From the NCBI GenBank assembly GCA_035578905.1, contig JAQJVL010000159.1:526001-590000 (forward strand): 64,000 nt of DNA. Direction: 5' to 3'. The translations under genes were made by a program, and so were the position numbers. Shown one piece after another: positions 33,511-47,262 of this stretch. Every line of letters begins with the position of its first letter. The stretch's first letter is position 1. The notes beneath the pieces were generated by a model. That model ran no database searches. It was not told the origin of the DNA and worked only from the letters and a program-made list of their open reading frames with translations. Source of the DNA: Stictocephala bisonia. Taxonomy: Eukaryota; Arthropoda; Insecta; Hemiptera; Membracidae.

Positions 33511-36499
33511 ATCATTGAATCATCATTTTGTATATAGATATATCGCAAGTATTTGTATATATAGTATAGACAGGCCAGTATCTATATACTATTATCCCGT
33601 AGCATAAAATCAAAGGTGCAATTTCGTGATGAAAGTATCCAATCCATAAGAGGAGATTTCCTCAAATGGAACCATGATTTCCAGAGTGGCTGGTGCACGT
33701 ACATTTTACCATACACTATACCTACACAAAACTTAGCTGACGGAAGTTTTTTTCAAGTGGTTGACCTATAGTTTATTACTATATTAAGTGATATGAAACT
33801 GTTCTTACTTTCGAAAACACTTGCATATTATAGAAAATATGCTATCTTCTTATTACTGTATTTGATTAAAAAAAAAAAACAACAATATCTGATTTGTTTA
33901 CATATATTTTGTAAACAGGATTATGTAATATATTATCCTAGTATTTTGCATGTTAGATTATGGGGTTTTATTAATGTTATATTATTTTTTTACTGTTTAT
34001 AATGAGTTCAGTAATGTATCAGTAGGTAAATAGTTAGTCTTTTTTTCTGAGCAATTTTTAACAGTATGCTTACACTTGTTTGTTTGACATCAAATAAAAC
34101 TATAAATTTATATTTTACACATTTAAAACATTGTTATAGCCTGTTAGAGTGGTTTTATAAGTTTTTAAATGGCAATGTTCATGATACATGTATCAACTAA
34201 CCTTTAACTAACACAATACGGTCGGCAAGAAGATGCGTGTTGATAAATATTTCTTTATCTGACAGTGATATATTGTTAAGTTGAATACAAATTTCATCAC
34301 GTGAGAAGCGAATTTTAGACTTTTTTGAGCTAGCAGCAAGTTAGTGGAAATGATACATAGACAAAAGATACAAATGTCTATGTATTTGTACCTTTATTAA
34401 ATGCGTAGAATATGCTGGCAACTCAATAATTAATTTAATTAACTAAAACCATTTTACATGCTTAGTAAAATAAATAAATAGCCTAGTTGACATTCTTAGT
34501 AATGTAAAAGAATTTACAATCATTTTGATGAATACTTTTAGCCTACAATTTTTTAAATTTAATGAACATAATTTGAATCAATTGTATATCAATACAACTA
34601 AGAACTATGATTCATGAATTCCCGTATGGTGAATAAACATTACTTAAGCTTATATAAGTTTGTTTCAAGTTTTAATTTGAAACCCAAATGGTTTTACTAT
34701 ACTTTGATTGTGTTTGGGAGTTTTTTAAACATACATATTGACTGAAGAGAAGATGTTTTCTGAAAAATGTACTATAATATAGATGGCGAAGGCCAAATAC
34801 TGCATTGATGAGTTTGTGAGGCACTGAACTTTAGAACATTTTGTTTGATGAAGACTTTCATAAATATAAAGGGACGGATTACAGTATTGAATCATACTCA
34901 TATAAAACACTATTCTTAACGCTCTTTTAAAACATGGAAAATGATAAAGGGTTCTCACTAGGTGGGGGGGAGGGGGAAATGAATCCATAATACACAGTTG
35001 GACATTAGTACTTTCTCAATTCATTGTTCACATTGATTTGAGTAAATACTTACTAGTAGGCCTGGTACACACCAGTTTTATTCCACATCACATGTCATTT
35101 CCATTGTGTTAAAATTATGTAAATTAGAGACACGTGTTAATGCTAGAAAAACATTTTTTTATAGAACATGCCTCTTGTTTCTTCAACAGATCAGCGTTAA
35201 GTAAAATTTAAGAAATGAATGATATAAATAGAAAAAGAAATTATTTACAAGGCAGGGTTAGGGCTAACAGATCAGCTTTACTAAAAAACAGAATTGTTCC
35301 TTTTAATTTAATCTTTGCAGTTCATAAAATATTTCATCGTTATAATTAATTGAATTCATCCCTTATAAGAAAATCGTTTTGCTAATCATAAGCAGTACAT
35401 TGGGTTTATTTTTTGTTTATTTGTCAAATTGTATATTTGTTTATGTATGATCAAATTTATTTACAAGTTAAAATATTGAAAATGGAGTTTATATTGGTTT
35501 TTGATATATTTACTACATCATTAAATAAAACATATTTTTAAACTAATATATTTAGAAAATTTATTATGTAGACTATATTAAAGTGTATAAAAATTGGTTC
35601 AAAATTATGTTTGATAACGTTATCTTGTACAGTATATATGAATAAGCATCGTTCCAAAAACTTCAATATTCTTAAGATACTAAACAAATACTCTGTACTA
35701 TACAATCATCTTAGCAATCGAGACTTAGATTAATCCTAGACCTGAGCCTAGTAATACATTTTAGGTGTGTTGGAATCTGAATTCCACATTAAATTGACGT
35801 TTATTTACATGTAAATCAAATGAGTGTCTCATTGGAATACAGGACTCTATTTAAAATATACATTTTTTTTAATTTAGGAAATTAAGATTTAACTAATTTA
35901 ATAACAGTGTTAACAATTAGTTATTAACATTCTTTTGTGAATCCCTCTGGTCTGAGGATGGTGATCGTGGTTCACCGAAATCGATCACCATAATATTTGT
36001 GCATTTTATACTTGTATTGTGGTATATTTGTGCATTTTGTGCTTATAGTGTGGTAAATTTTGTGTTGTGTGACGTTTTACTTGTACTGTATATGTACCAA
36101 CACGTATTTTGCTAATTAAAAAACTATTAATAAATAGTAAAAAAGCTTAAGGAATGATCAGTTAAAAACATGCCATATACCTAGATCTAGTTTAACAAGG
36201 TTGACAGCTAATACTTGGTAAGAATTTTAATACTTGAAGGGGAAGGATATCAAACTGGTGAAACCCAAGATTTGAGAAGAAGTAGGAAGGTGCTTCCCAT
36301 GCAGCTGCAGATAGTTGTCATGGCAACCCAGAGTAGCGTAATGAGTCACCCAAGCTGCACAATTGAGGGGCTCCCTTTTGCTGTTAAGCTCCATAGTTTC
36401 AATTCACTAGTTAATTTTTTGGTTCAGAACTGGAACTTATTTTCTTATGTACACTAGCAGTTTTTTAAAGAACAAAAAACCTGATATTAAAAAAAAAAT
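33511..36499. other. AT-rich intronic DNA without recognised gene
   Basis: Probably part of the Abl intron. Short open frames here show no recognisable protein. A CTGAGGATGG...CACCGAAA motif lies at 35953-35980 (see findings). Confidence 0.45.
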
Positions 36500-37600
36500 A
36501 AAATTAGTAAATATATCTTTGTATCTAATCTGCTCAGTAGTATCTTGGATGAAAAACATATCAAATTTGCTTATTATGCATACATTCATTCATTATTATC
36601 GTTTGGAATGATTGCTTGGGGTGGAGCATTGCAATCAACTCTTCAGCCATTGCAAAAATTTGCAAAAAACCATACTCAAAGTAGGACTAAAAAAACATAG
36701 GAAGTATTCAATTAATTATTGATCTTTTTCAAGAAAGTGGTTTCTTCACAATCCGTCAACTATTTATAAAGTTTCTTTTGTTGCGCATTTTAAGCATTTA
36801 GATTCTCTGTTTTCACCTAATAACACACTCATATAACACAAGATTTTCAGAAAATATTGGCATAATACCATTACGGCTAGTAAAATCCAATTGAACTTAC
36901 TAATTCCTTTTTATGTTGCGCATGTTTTGTACAGTAATGTTTGTCACCACTTCGGTGCATTAAATATTTTTGGTTGTCAATCTATTACAATTTTCAAAAA
37001 AAGAGTCGGTGAATTTTTATCACAGTTAAGAATTGAGGAGGCCGAGACAATAATCAGAACCAATTACAGGAGACAGACCTGGACCAATGTGAACTTTGAA
37101 CGCCACCTCCACTCCTCCCTCGCTGCCCATTCTCACTTACATAGATGTGCATTGTTCTTCAGCTCCTCTGTTTTGTTTTGCATTTTGTTTTATTTATTTA
37201 CTCTTATTTAAATTAATCTATGTACATATATTCAAATTACTTTTTCATCTTCAAGAAAACTTTTAAAACTAATATTTTTTCCCTCACCTTAGATGTTTTA
37301 CATAGAAATTATTTAATATATTACTAACAATATTTCTTTTTATTCTTAAAAAGAAAATGCAATTTCGTTATATACAAAATGCCATCGTTCAGCCTTTTAG
37401 CAACTCAGGTCTGCGCACAGGCTTCCGCCCATGCAGGCCTTTTCCCAATGGCTAACATGTAAAGTAGGATAATATTTTTTATTTAGTTTTATTTATTTTA
37501 TATTTCTACGTGTGACATTTTCTTTTGTATTAAGTGTTAATTACTTGTATGATTTCTTTATGTTCTGTTATGGAAAATAAATCAAATTTTAATTTTTTTC
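36500..37600 (+). pseudogene. LINE ORF2 C-terminus and 3' tail, degraded
   Basis: The plus strand around 36550-36640 reads HIKFAYYAYIHSLLSFGMIA then WGGA, the post-RT block of Jockey-type ORF2. After stops, 36895-37040 reads LLIPFYVAHVLYSNVCHHFG and FKKRVGEFLSQL, near the protein end. The 3' untranslated part follows, with AATAAATCAAATTTTAATTT near 37575. Many stops show it is old. It lies on the same strand as Abl. Confidence 0.6.
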
Positions 37601-39779
37601 AGTTTAATTTTTTTAGTTTTTACCAGCCTATTTTTAAATAAGTACCTGCTTTTATTCTTATCAAAGTTTTTTAAAAGGAGCCTCAAATATTGTTCCTAAC
37701 ATTATTCCTAAACCAGGTTCATAATGGTTTGGCCCTAAATTGTTTTTACTAACCGTTATGAAACGCAACATTTAAATATTTATAGTAAAACCTTATAACC
37801 GCAATCCAAGGTTTTTCTATTATCTTAACATCAATTTGACGATACTAGCCAGTTGTAACCATAGCAAGAACGCTTTAACATGCATGGTTGTCAGATATCA
37901 ATTCTTTATCTATACCTGTCCAATAATGTGCTCATTTAAATATGTAAATTTGTGTGATGTTCTAACTTAAACATCAATTTGATATAAATTTAAATTAAGG
38001 AAACAAATCTGTAATTGAAAGTTTGTACCTGATTTTCATCTCAGAACATGTAAATTTAGTTTTTCTAGAAAGTTCATTGTGCAAATCAAGTTCATGCATT
38101 GTATTTGCAGTTCTCTAGTCAAGTAAAAGTTGTATTTGGGCTACACTTTGGACTAGAGAATGGTTCAGTCAGAAATCTTTATTGATGTGAACTTAAATAA
38201 TGAGACTTGGTGTCAAATATATAAAATTAACAAATTAAATTATACTGACCAGAAATTTGATTTAAAAGACAGCGTATCATTTTTTAACGCTGTCTTTTAT
38301 CAGTTCATTTTTTTTTTCACAAGTAGGGTAATTTAACTTTTTAGTGACATTTGTAAGACTTTAATCATAAACATTTTTTATGTGCTATCTTAAAATTGTT
38401 GCCATCTTCTGTCTTAATATGATTGGTTGAATTAGGAGTTTGAACTGATTTGCTTTCTTAGACTGAACTGTGTGTTGAGGTGGTTTACAATGTAGATTGT
38501 TGGTCTACATGTTCAGTGATTCTCGAAAAAATTGATCAACTCAAGATTTAAGAGACTTGTGACTGCCATCCAGTTACAAATTATTTTGTATATCATGTTT
38601 CATACACTGTTACATTCTCCCATATGCGTTAGCATAAAGAAAGTATTGAAATCTTCCAAAAAAATTTTTTACGAGTTGGTCTAAAAATCCATTTTAGAGT
38701 CTCCTGATCCAAAAAAAAGTCTATTTGTGTGTATGTGCATTTCGCTGGAGATCAAACAGATGGTCTAGATTTTAATGAAATTTGGTATGTCGGTGTATTT
38801 AGCCGATATCTCCACACCATCTTTTCACTTTTTTTAAATTTTAGTTTTATTTATTTGTATGGGTAAAAAACATAGGAAAATTAAATTTTCTAAAAAAACG
38901 GCTCTAACAATTTTGATTACAATTTCAGGAAAGATGTGAATTACAATTTAAGATATTTTTGTAAAAACCGCATGTCTCTAACTTGGCTAGTTTTTTAGTT
39001 ATGGAAAAAAACATATTTGGGAATCAAACTGGTAATTTTCAAAGTTTTGAATTTTTAATGTTTAATATGAGGGAAAGTTAAATAATTGGTTTTTTGGAAC
39101 CATTTATTTTGTTCAATAGGAATAATTATTAGCAAGTTTGGTAAATTACACTGATGAAATCAATAGCAGGTTTCTCTACCAGAATTTATTCAAAATGTAT
39201 CAATTTAGTTATAATAGCAGTATGCTGAATCTAGTCAATTTTATTTTACACCATAATCTTCCTCATTAAGATTCATTCCAAGATAAGTTGGATAAATAAA
39301 TGATGAAGTAGGTAATTACTTATCCAGCAGTGTGAATCACCACTCAGGGGAAGTCAGGAGACAACCTCCCCTCCGTCTGTATACCCTGGCAACAGTTTGT
39401 TTTGTGGCCCCATCTCCTTAAAACCCCATCTCCACCCTCCCTTGCTCAATGGCTTTTGTTTCTCAATGGATCTGCGTAATTGTAGTCTACTTGTTTGAAG
39501 CACTGTAAAGTTTTATTTCTTGTGTTTGTATCTTCTCCTCCTTGCTAATGCACCCTTATTTGTTTTTATTCCCTCTTTATCACTGAATGAGAGGTGGATT
39601 ATTCACTACCTGCATATTTGCCACAGAAACGATACGGCAATAAAACCTTCAAAATCATCCCGTCTAATACTTAATGTTTCTTTCAATTAATTATGCGATT
39701 ATTACATACAAATAAATAATCAGATTAATGAGGAATTTACTTAAAACCGTTAAATATCGGTGAAGTAATATTATTAAAA
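37601..39779. other. AT-rich intronic DNA without recognised gene
   Basis: No protein or clear terminus is seen. Bases 38700-39010 read like an old repeat (GGAGATCAAACAGATGGTCT, then TGAAATTTGGTATGTCGG) but cannot be assigned. Confidence 0.4.
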
Positions 39780-40050
39780 TTAGGTACTATGGAATTCCAA
39801 TGACCGCTACTCTGGAAAGGATAAACCTTTCTAAGTCCAGTTTGCGACAATTAGTGTCTCTTGAATAGACCTTTCATTTGATACCAAACTCGACCTAGGC
39901 TTACGTTGAAGATTTTTGTTGAACTCCTCGTGGGCCGTCCCCTGAAAAGATGAAATGTCGCTAATGACGTCAAAAAGTATGTTCTTTGTAAACATGGTCA
40001 TTAACAAGATTTCACTTTTACAATTGAAGTCATACAAATGTAATGCTTGA
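39780..40050. repeat. Second copy of the MITE interior seen at 10890-11115
   Basis: Shares TTTCATTTGATACCAAACTC, then GACCTAGGCTTACGTTGAAG, CCTGAAAAGATGAAATGTCG and CTAATGACGTCAAAAAGT with the MITE at 10734-11153, in the same order and orientation. Its CAGGG termini are not recognisable here. Confidence 0.75.
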
Positions 40051-40177
40051 TTCGTGTTACCTGCAATACAATTTGTCGTTTTGAAATACAATTGTTTACA
40101 AATCTTTGCTATACAGTAGTTTGATCAAATATGCTTATTATAATCATGTCACTGTTTAACACTGTATCACAAAACGG

Positions 40178-40657
40178 CACATACACGTTCAATGGTTATG
40201 ATCCACCCACCCACCCATATGTACAATGGTGATAACTCGCCCGCCCACCCAAATACGTGCAGTGGTGATGACCCACCTGCCCACCCATACACGTATAGAG
40301 GTGATGACCCCACCAACTCACCCATACGTACAATGGTGATAACCCACCCGCCCATCCATACACGTTCAGTCGTGATGACCCACCTGCCCACCCATACACG
40401 TATAGAGGTGACCCACCCGCCCACCCATACACGTACAGTGGTGATGACCCACCCACTCACCCATGCGTACAATGGTGATAACCTACCTGCCCACCCATAC
40501 ACGTTTAGAGGTGATGACCCACCCACCCATCCATACACGTACAGTGGTGATGACCCACCCACTCACCCATACGTACAATGGTGATAACCCACCCGCCCAT
40601 CCATACACGGTCAGTCGTGATGACCCACCCGCACGCCCATACACGAACAATGGTGAT
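40178..40657 (+). repeat. 36-bp minisatellite array, second locus
   Basis: About 13 tandem units of GTGGTGATGACCCACCCGCC followed by CACCCATACACGTACA type. Most are 36 bp, a few 33-35 bp. Variants (GTACAATGGTGATAACCC, TATAGAGGTGATGACCC) alternate and suggest a higher-order arrangement. The repetitive open frames on both strands (for example 40167-40562 and 40192-40584) are a by-product of the unit length. Confidence 0.9.
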
Positions 40658-43600
40658 AATAAATAAAACTCTGTATAAAACGAAGTGTACGAAATAAAAC
40701 TCTGGTCTTAGAGTAGAGTGATCAAATCACTGGTGGAAAAACCTGGGATACATCCAACTAGGCTCTAAGGAATTCCTCCCTCATCACAAAATGTATGCTG
40801 GAGTTTTAATTTCAAATTTATATTTTGTAATATTTTATAATATTGTTGTGTCATTTTTCAAATTGACAGTTTAGCAGTTCACAATTATAATATTATTTTG
40901 TCAACAAATTTATAATTTTGTAAAAAAAACATACAAAAACTGAATTTCAAGACTTTTGAGCTACTGTAAATAACCGTTCAGGACATTTTGTTCTGTGATC
41001 AAATTCTAAAACCTGGGATGCCTGGTTATTCTAAATGTCCCTGGTAACCATATCATCAGAGTGGTATATGAGCGAAAGAATTCAGCCTAACATAAGTGGG
41101 ATTCTGCTTCATTTTGTACTTATTTTTTTTTTTTTATTTTATACTATAAAATGACCCTGATTAAATAATATATTAACTGAGTTTATCGCTAACCTTAGAT
41201 TCACTCTCCTCTCTCCATGAGAAAGAACGAGACTTTCCATCTATACGTGCGAGGAAGGAAGCAGCCAATTTAATATCATTGCAGATAAACGTACGCTAAA
41301 TTTGCACTTACAATTTACTAACAATGTATTATTCTTAAAAATTGTTTTTATTGATCGTTTAGAAATGAACAGTTGATAGGGCTAAGTAATAATTTAATGA
41401 ATCCCCCGGTCTTGACATGAGCATGCTTGAGTGAAGCTCTGATGCAGGGTGTTGCTAAGAAAACACTGCTTCTGGCAATATATAACAAAATGAACAGTAA
41501 AAACAAAAATATATAGTACAATATAAACTATATGAAAATAAAATGAATGTTTGCTTGCACACAAATTCACATATTCAAAGGAGCAGGTTGTTGGGCAGGT
41601 TTAGATAAGAATTCAATAAATGAACTATAGTGGGCAAAAGAGATTGTTTGGCTCGAAAATTCTTGCTTTGATATTTTCATAGGCATATGATTTACTGTTA
41701 TTTTCACAATAAAGAGTTTAGGTGATAAACATATTTTTTAATCACACATAAAATACATGATTTTTTTTCATTGTCAGTCTTATTGAAGTTACGCATGGAA
41801 TATTTTAAATGTTGATTTGTTAAATTATAGGCTCCTTACGTTAATTTGATTGAGAACATGACGAATAAACCTAACGATTTTATATCTCTAAAATTAAAAC
41901 TTCTTTATCGAATGCTTCAGTAAAGCAAACTACACTAACCATTAATGTTGTAACAAAATGTACATGCGTATATATAAAATCAAGAACAAAAAAGATACAG
42001 CATACAATAGTACAGACTAATCTAGAATTTTGAGCTTATTGCTTACTTGTCAAGTTAAATTAAATAAACAGTACCGGGAGACCGAGTTTTGCTCAGAATT
42101 TTGCAAACTGAAGAGGTAGCATGCGTATCTCCCAGAGGATCATTTTTGTTTCTCTACATTTTAGGTTATTGATAAATTTCGTTTCGGAAGTCGTCCGCGA
42201 TTATCTTTAGCAACTTTGTGGAACTTAGCCTGCAGCCTCGTCAAGACGGCCTGCAAGTCTGCTTTGCTACAGGCCCCTTCGTGGAACTGCCTACGGCCTC
42301 GCGGGGAAAAGTTCGGCCTGCGGCCTCACCAAGTCATTCTGCTAACTCGGCATGTCGCCTCGTGAGGAAGATCGGTCTACGCCTCGCTTCCAGGATTCCG
42401 CAAAATTATCATGAATTTTGGTTTTAGGGGCAGTGGAGCCCATAAACATAATCTTTTCTAAAATGGTATATTAGTAATTAAGAGACGAATATTTGTTATT
42501 CAATACCCCACTTGGGTGAAGTGGTTAAACATTACCCTATTTTAGGTTTTTGAGCATATTTTTTATTTGGGATGGGGGAGGCAGAGCCCTTAAATTTTGT
42601 CTCTTCCAAAATATAATGTTATTACTGTATGTGATTTAGGAGATAAATACCTATAGTTTGATACTACAAGAACCTCTGGGGCAGAAATCAGAGTTTTCCT
42701 ACGATTGTGACCGGTCGATTTCTTGTCGTCGAAAACCCCCATAACAATAAAAATCCTTGAAGCCAAACAAAATTTCGTCCTTACGTGGCTTGTTTTATAT
42801 AATAAGATAATACACGAATCAAATAATATTCCAATAATGAATATTGTTTTAAATTACAATGAATTGTAATAAAATTCTAGGCCTACACAAGCTAATAAAT
42901 GAAGAGCGTGCAAACAGCAAACTCAAGTACTTGATCAGAAAAATTAAAATTTATTTATATCACTGTTAAATTTTTCTTTGAACGTAAAAAAGTCATTATA
43001 ACAACAAAGTAGAAATTTAGTCGACACATAAGGTTCAAAGATGAGTGAAAAGCAAAGATGTTATGGAGATCAAACATCTCAACGCTATAATAAATTGTAC
43101 TATTAAAATTAATAATAAGTAAACAACAAAAACAAAATACTGTACATATTGTTGTTAATATTGAATTCCGATTAGACAAGATTAATGGGTGTGGTGACGT
43201 GAGCGAGGTATGTATGTGTGGTGGGAACTCAGTGGTAATGGGCCAATTGTTGTGGCCTTGTGAAAGCCCTGGTGCCGGCTGTTCAAAGAGGAAAAATATC
43301 CCACATTGTTGGTTACAGCTGGTATATCTATGGTTTCATTAATACACGAAAAAATACACCAATTGCTTGATTAAAAATTACAGCTACACTTTTTTATTAA
43401 CATACTTTTTGGGCAGTGGGTTACACCAAATCTTCAAGACAGACCTGAAGAAGTCCCTCCTAAAATATAAATAAATACATTTTATTTAAACTATAAAAAA
43501 TGTAATATATTTGTTATGAAGCGTAGGTTATTTAAAATTATACTTTGTTGAACCGTTTTCCAAACTGCCAAGCCCCACAGTAGGCCTAAAGACAATGTTA

Positions 43601-44460
43601 ACGTCAGCAGGCTAAAACATGTTCTATTTCAACTTTGCGTTTAGCATTCATTAGCATAGTGAACACTGATGATTTTCAAAGGTCCAATCTATAAGACCAT
43701 AAGTTAATGTGAGTTTTTTTTTAATTTTAATAATGTCAAGAATGACTTCAAATTTCACATATTTAACTGAGAAAAATAAAAAACTGCTCAATTGTTTACA
43801 AAAATTAACTTATGTTCCAAAAGAACATTTCTTCACCTATCAAAAAGGTGAAATATAAACTCGTTTTTTGTGAAGCGAAACGGCAATAATACTGCAATAA
43901 AAATAAAAGGACGTTAGTGAAGGAAGTTTTAGACCATATCCGGCGTATAACACGTTGTCACCGTTCCACAAGTGGAGGTAGATATCGCATGTTGCATTAC
44001 GAATTATCTCTCGTTTTAGGCGATGCGTGACGCCAAAAAATCCAAAAAAAGAGGCTGACAAACCATATGCTGAGAACTTGAACGGTTCGGATTACCAATA
44101 CCGGCTTAGGATAGAGTTACTTTACATGCCGGACTGGCCTACAAGTGATTTACACCCATAGTACCTGGTAGGTCTAGGTCTATGTGGTACGTAGGTAAAA
44201 AATGAACCGCGCCAGAAGTTGTTCTCGCGGTGAAGTAAAGCCATAACATTATTAAAGTGGAGAAAGGACAGTTTCTTGTTAACTTCGTTTTTAAACATGA
44301 GTAGGCTAATACCAAAGATTATAGAATCTTTAATACTTACTTTATGGGGTTGCGCTTGTATTTTCTGAATTGGTATTTGCAACACTTAAGCAGGCCTACG
44401 TAACCTAGCTCATTCGTTTCATACCCCATCGTGATTAATCTTGCTACTTGCACTTCACAT
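40658..44460. other. Intronic DNA, one CG-rich island
   Basis: Mostly AT-rich without recognised genes. Bases 42185-42420 are strikingly GC-rich with repeated GGCCTCG/GGCCTGC words. Their open frame (42218-42427) has no recognised similarity. Bases 40720-41050 repeat the phrase AAACCTGGGAT twice, perhaps an old element. Confidence 0.4.
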
Positions 44461-46905
44461 TCATGTGAAGGCAGTTTACCATATAACTAATAGCTTTTCG
44501 TGTGAACGTCCTACTATATAACTACTAGTTCTTCATGTGAATGCTCTACTATATAACTAATAGCTCTTCATGTGAACGCCATACTATATAACTAATAGTT
44601 CTTCGTGTGAAAGCCATACCATATAACTAATAGCTCTTCATGTGAACGCCATACTATATAACTAATAGCTCTTCGTGTGAACGTCCTACTATATAACTAC
44701 TAGTTCTTCATGTGAATGCTCTACTATATAACTAATAGCTCTTCATGTGAACGCCATACTATATAACTAATAGTTCTTCGTGTGAAAGCCATACCATATA
44801 ACTAATAGTTCTTCGTGTGAACGTCCTACTATATAACTACTAGTTCTTCATGTGAATGCTCTACTATATAACTACTAGTTCTTCATGTGAATGCTCTACT
44901 ATATAACTAATAGCTCTTCATGTGAACGCCATACTATATAACTAATAGCTCTTCGTGTGAACGTCCTACTATATAACTACTAGTTCTTCATGTGAATGCT
45001 CTACTATATAACTAATAGCTCTTCATGTGAACGCCATACTATATAACTAATAGCTCTTCGTGTGAACGTCCTACTATATAACTACTAGTTCTTCATGTGA
45101 ATGCTCTACTATATAACTAATAGCTCTTCGTGTGAACGTCCTACTATATAACTACTAGTTCTTCATGTGAATGCTCTACTATATAACTAATAGCTCTTCG
45201 TGTGAACGTCCTACTATATAACTACTAGTTCTTCATGTGAATGCTCTACTATATAACTAATAGCTCTTCATGTGAACGCCATACTATATAACTAATAGCT
45301 CTTCGTGTGAACGTCCTACTATATAACTACTAGTTCTTCATGTGAATGCTCTACTATATAACTAATAGCTCTTCATGTGAACGCCATACCATATAACTAA
45401 TAGCTCTTCATGTGAACGCCATACTATATAACTACTAGTTCTTCGAGTGAATGCTCTACTATATAACTACATGCTCTTCATGTAAACGCTCTACTACATA
45501 ACTACTAGTTCTTCGTGTGAATGCTCTACTATATAACTACATGCTCTTCATTTAAACGCCCTACTATATAACTACTAGCTCTTCGTGTGAATGCTCTACT
45601 ATATAACTACTAGCTCTTCATGTAAACGTCATACTATATAACTACTAGCTCTTCGTGTAAACGCCCTACTATATAACTACTAGCTCTTCGTGTAAACGCC
45701 CTACTATATAACTACTAGCACTTCGTGTGAACGCCCTACTGTATAACTACATGCTCATAGTGTGAACGGCCTACTATATAACTTCTAGCTCTTCGCGTGA
45801 ACGCTCTATAATATAATTACATGCTCATAGTGTGAATGCTCTACTATATAACTACTAGCTCTTCGTGTGAATTCTCTACTATATAACTACTAGCTCTTCA
45901 TGTAAACGCCTTACTATATAACTACTAGCTCTTCGTGTGAACGCCCTACTATATAACTACTATCTCTTCGTGTGAACGTCCTACTATAAATCTACATGCT
46001 CATAGTGTGAACGTCCTACTATATAACTACTAGCTCTTCGTGTGAACGTCCTACTATATAACTACTAGTTCTTCGTGTGAACGTCCTACTATATAACTAC
46101 TAGTTCTTCGTGTGAACGTCCTACTATATAACTACTAGCTCTTCGTGTGAACGTCCTACTATATAACTACTAGTTCTTCGTGTGAACGTCCTACTATATA
46201 ACTAGGTCTACTAGCTCTTCGTGTGAACGTCCTACTATATAACTATTAGTTCTTCGTGTGAACGTCCTACTATATAACTAGGTCTACTAGCTCTTCGTGT
46301 GAACGTCCTACTATATAACTACTAGTTCTTCCTCTGAACGTCCTACTATATAACTACTACTAGCTCTTCGTGTAAACGTCCTACTATATAACTACTAGCT
46401 CTTCGTGTGAACGCTCTACTATATAACTACATGCTCATAGTGTGAACGCCGTACTATATAACTACTAGCTCTTCGTGTGAATGCTCTACTATATAGCTAC
46501 TAGCTCTTCATGTAAAAGCCCTACTACATAACTACTAGCTCTTCATGTGAATATCTACTATATAACTACTTGCTCTACGTGTGAACGTCCTACTATATAA
46601 CTACTAGCTCTTCGTGTGAACGCCCTACTATATAACTACTAGCTCTTTATGTGAATGCTGTACTGTATAACTACATGCTCTTCATGTAAACGCCCTACTA
46701 TATGACTACTAGCTCTTTGTGTGAACGCCCTACTATATAACTCTAGCTCTTCATGTGAATGTCCTACTATATAACTACTAGCTCTTAATGTGAATGCTCT
46801 ACTATATGACTACTAGCTCTTTGTGTGAACACCCTACTATATAACTAATAGCTCTTCGTGTGAATTCTCTACTATATAACTACTAGTCTTCTTGTGAATG
46901 CCCTA
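44461..46905 (+). repeat. 35-bp minisatellite array with 105-bp higher-order repeat
   Basis: About 70 tandem units of the type CTACTATATAACTACTAGCT followed by CTTCGTGTGAACGTC. In 44500-45430, three variant units alternate (GTTCTTCATGTGAATGCT, GCTCTTCATGTGAACGCC, GCTCTTCGTGTGAACGTC endings), giving a 105-bp period. Further right the units lose this order and vary in length (for example the GGTCTACTAG insertions near 46200 and 46280). Confidence 0.95.
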
Positions 46906-47262
46906 CTATATGAATGCAGTCTTCTATAAAGCTACCAGCACGTCACCTTCACGCGAATGCAGTCTACTATATAGCTACTAGCACTTCACGAGAATGCAGT
47001 CTTTTATATAGCTACCAGCACGTCACCTTCACGTGAATGCAGTCTTCTATATAGCTACCAGCACGTCACCTTCACGCGAATGCAGTCTTCTATATAGCTA
47101 CCAGCACGTCACCTTCACGCGAATGCAGTCTACTATATAGCTACTAGCACTTCACGAGAATGCAGTCTTTTATATAGCTACCAGCACGTCACCTTCACGC
47201 GAATGCAGTCTACTATATAGCTACTAGCACTTCACGTGAATGCAGTCTACTATATAGCTACT
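46906..47262 (+). repeat. Related 37-43-bp minisatellite block, left of the nuclease element
   Basis: Units shift to GAATGCAGTCTTCTATATAG, then CTACCAGCACGTCACCTTCACG (about 43 bp) or a shorter 37-bp version with CTACTAGCACTTCACG. The block resumes on the far side of the nuclease element at 50260. Confidence 0.9.

Noticed and set aside
40167..40666. Several overlapping repetitive ORFs on both strands
   Set aside because: Same 36-bp array effect as at 16029; not genes.
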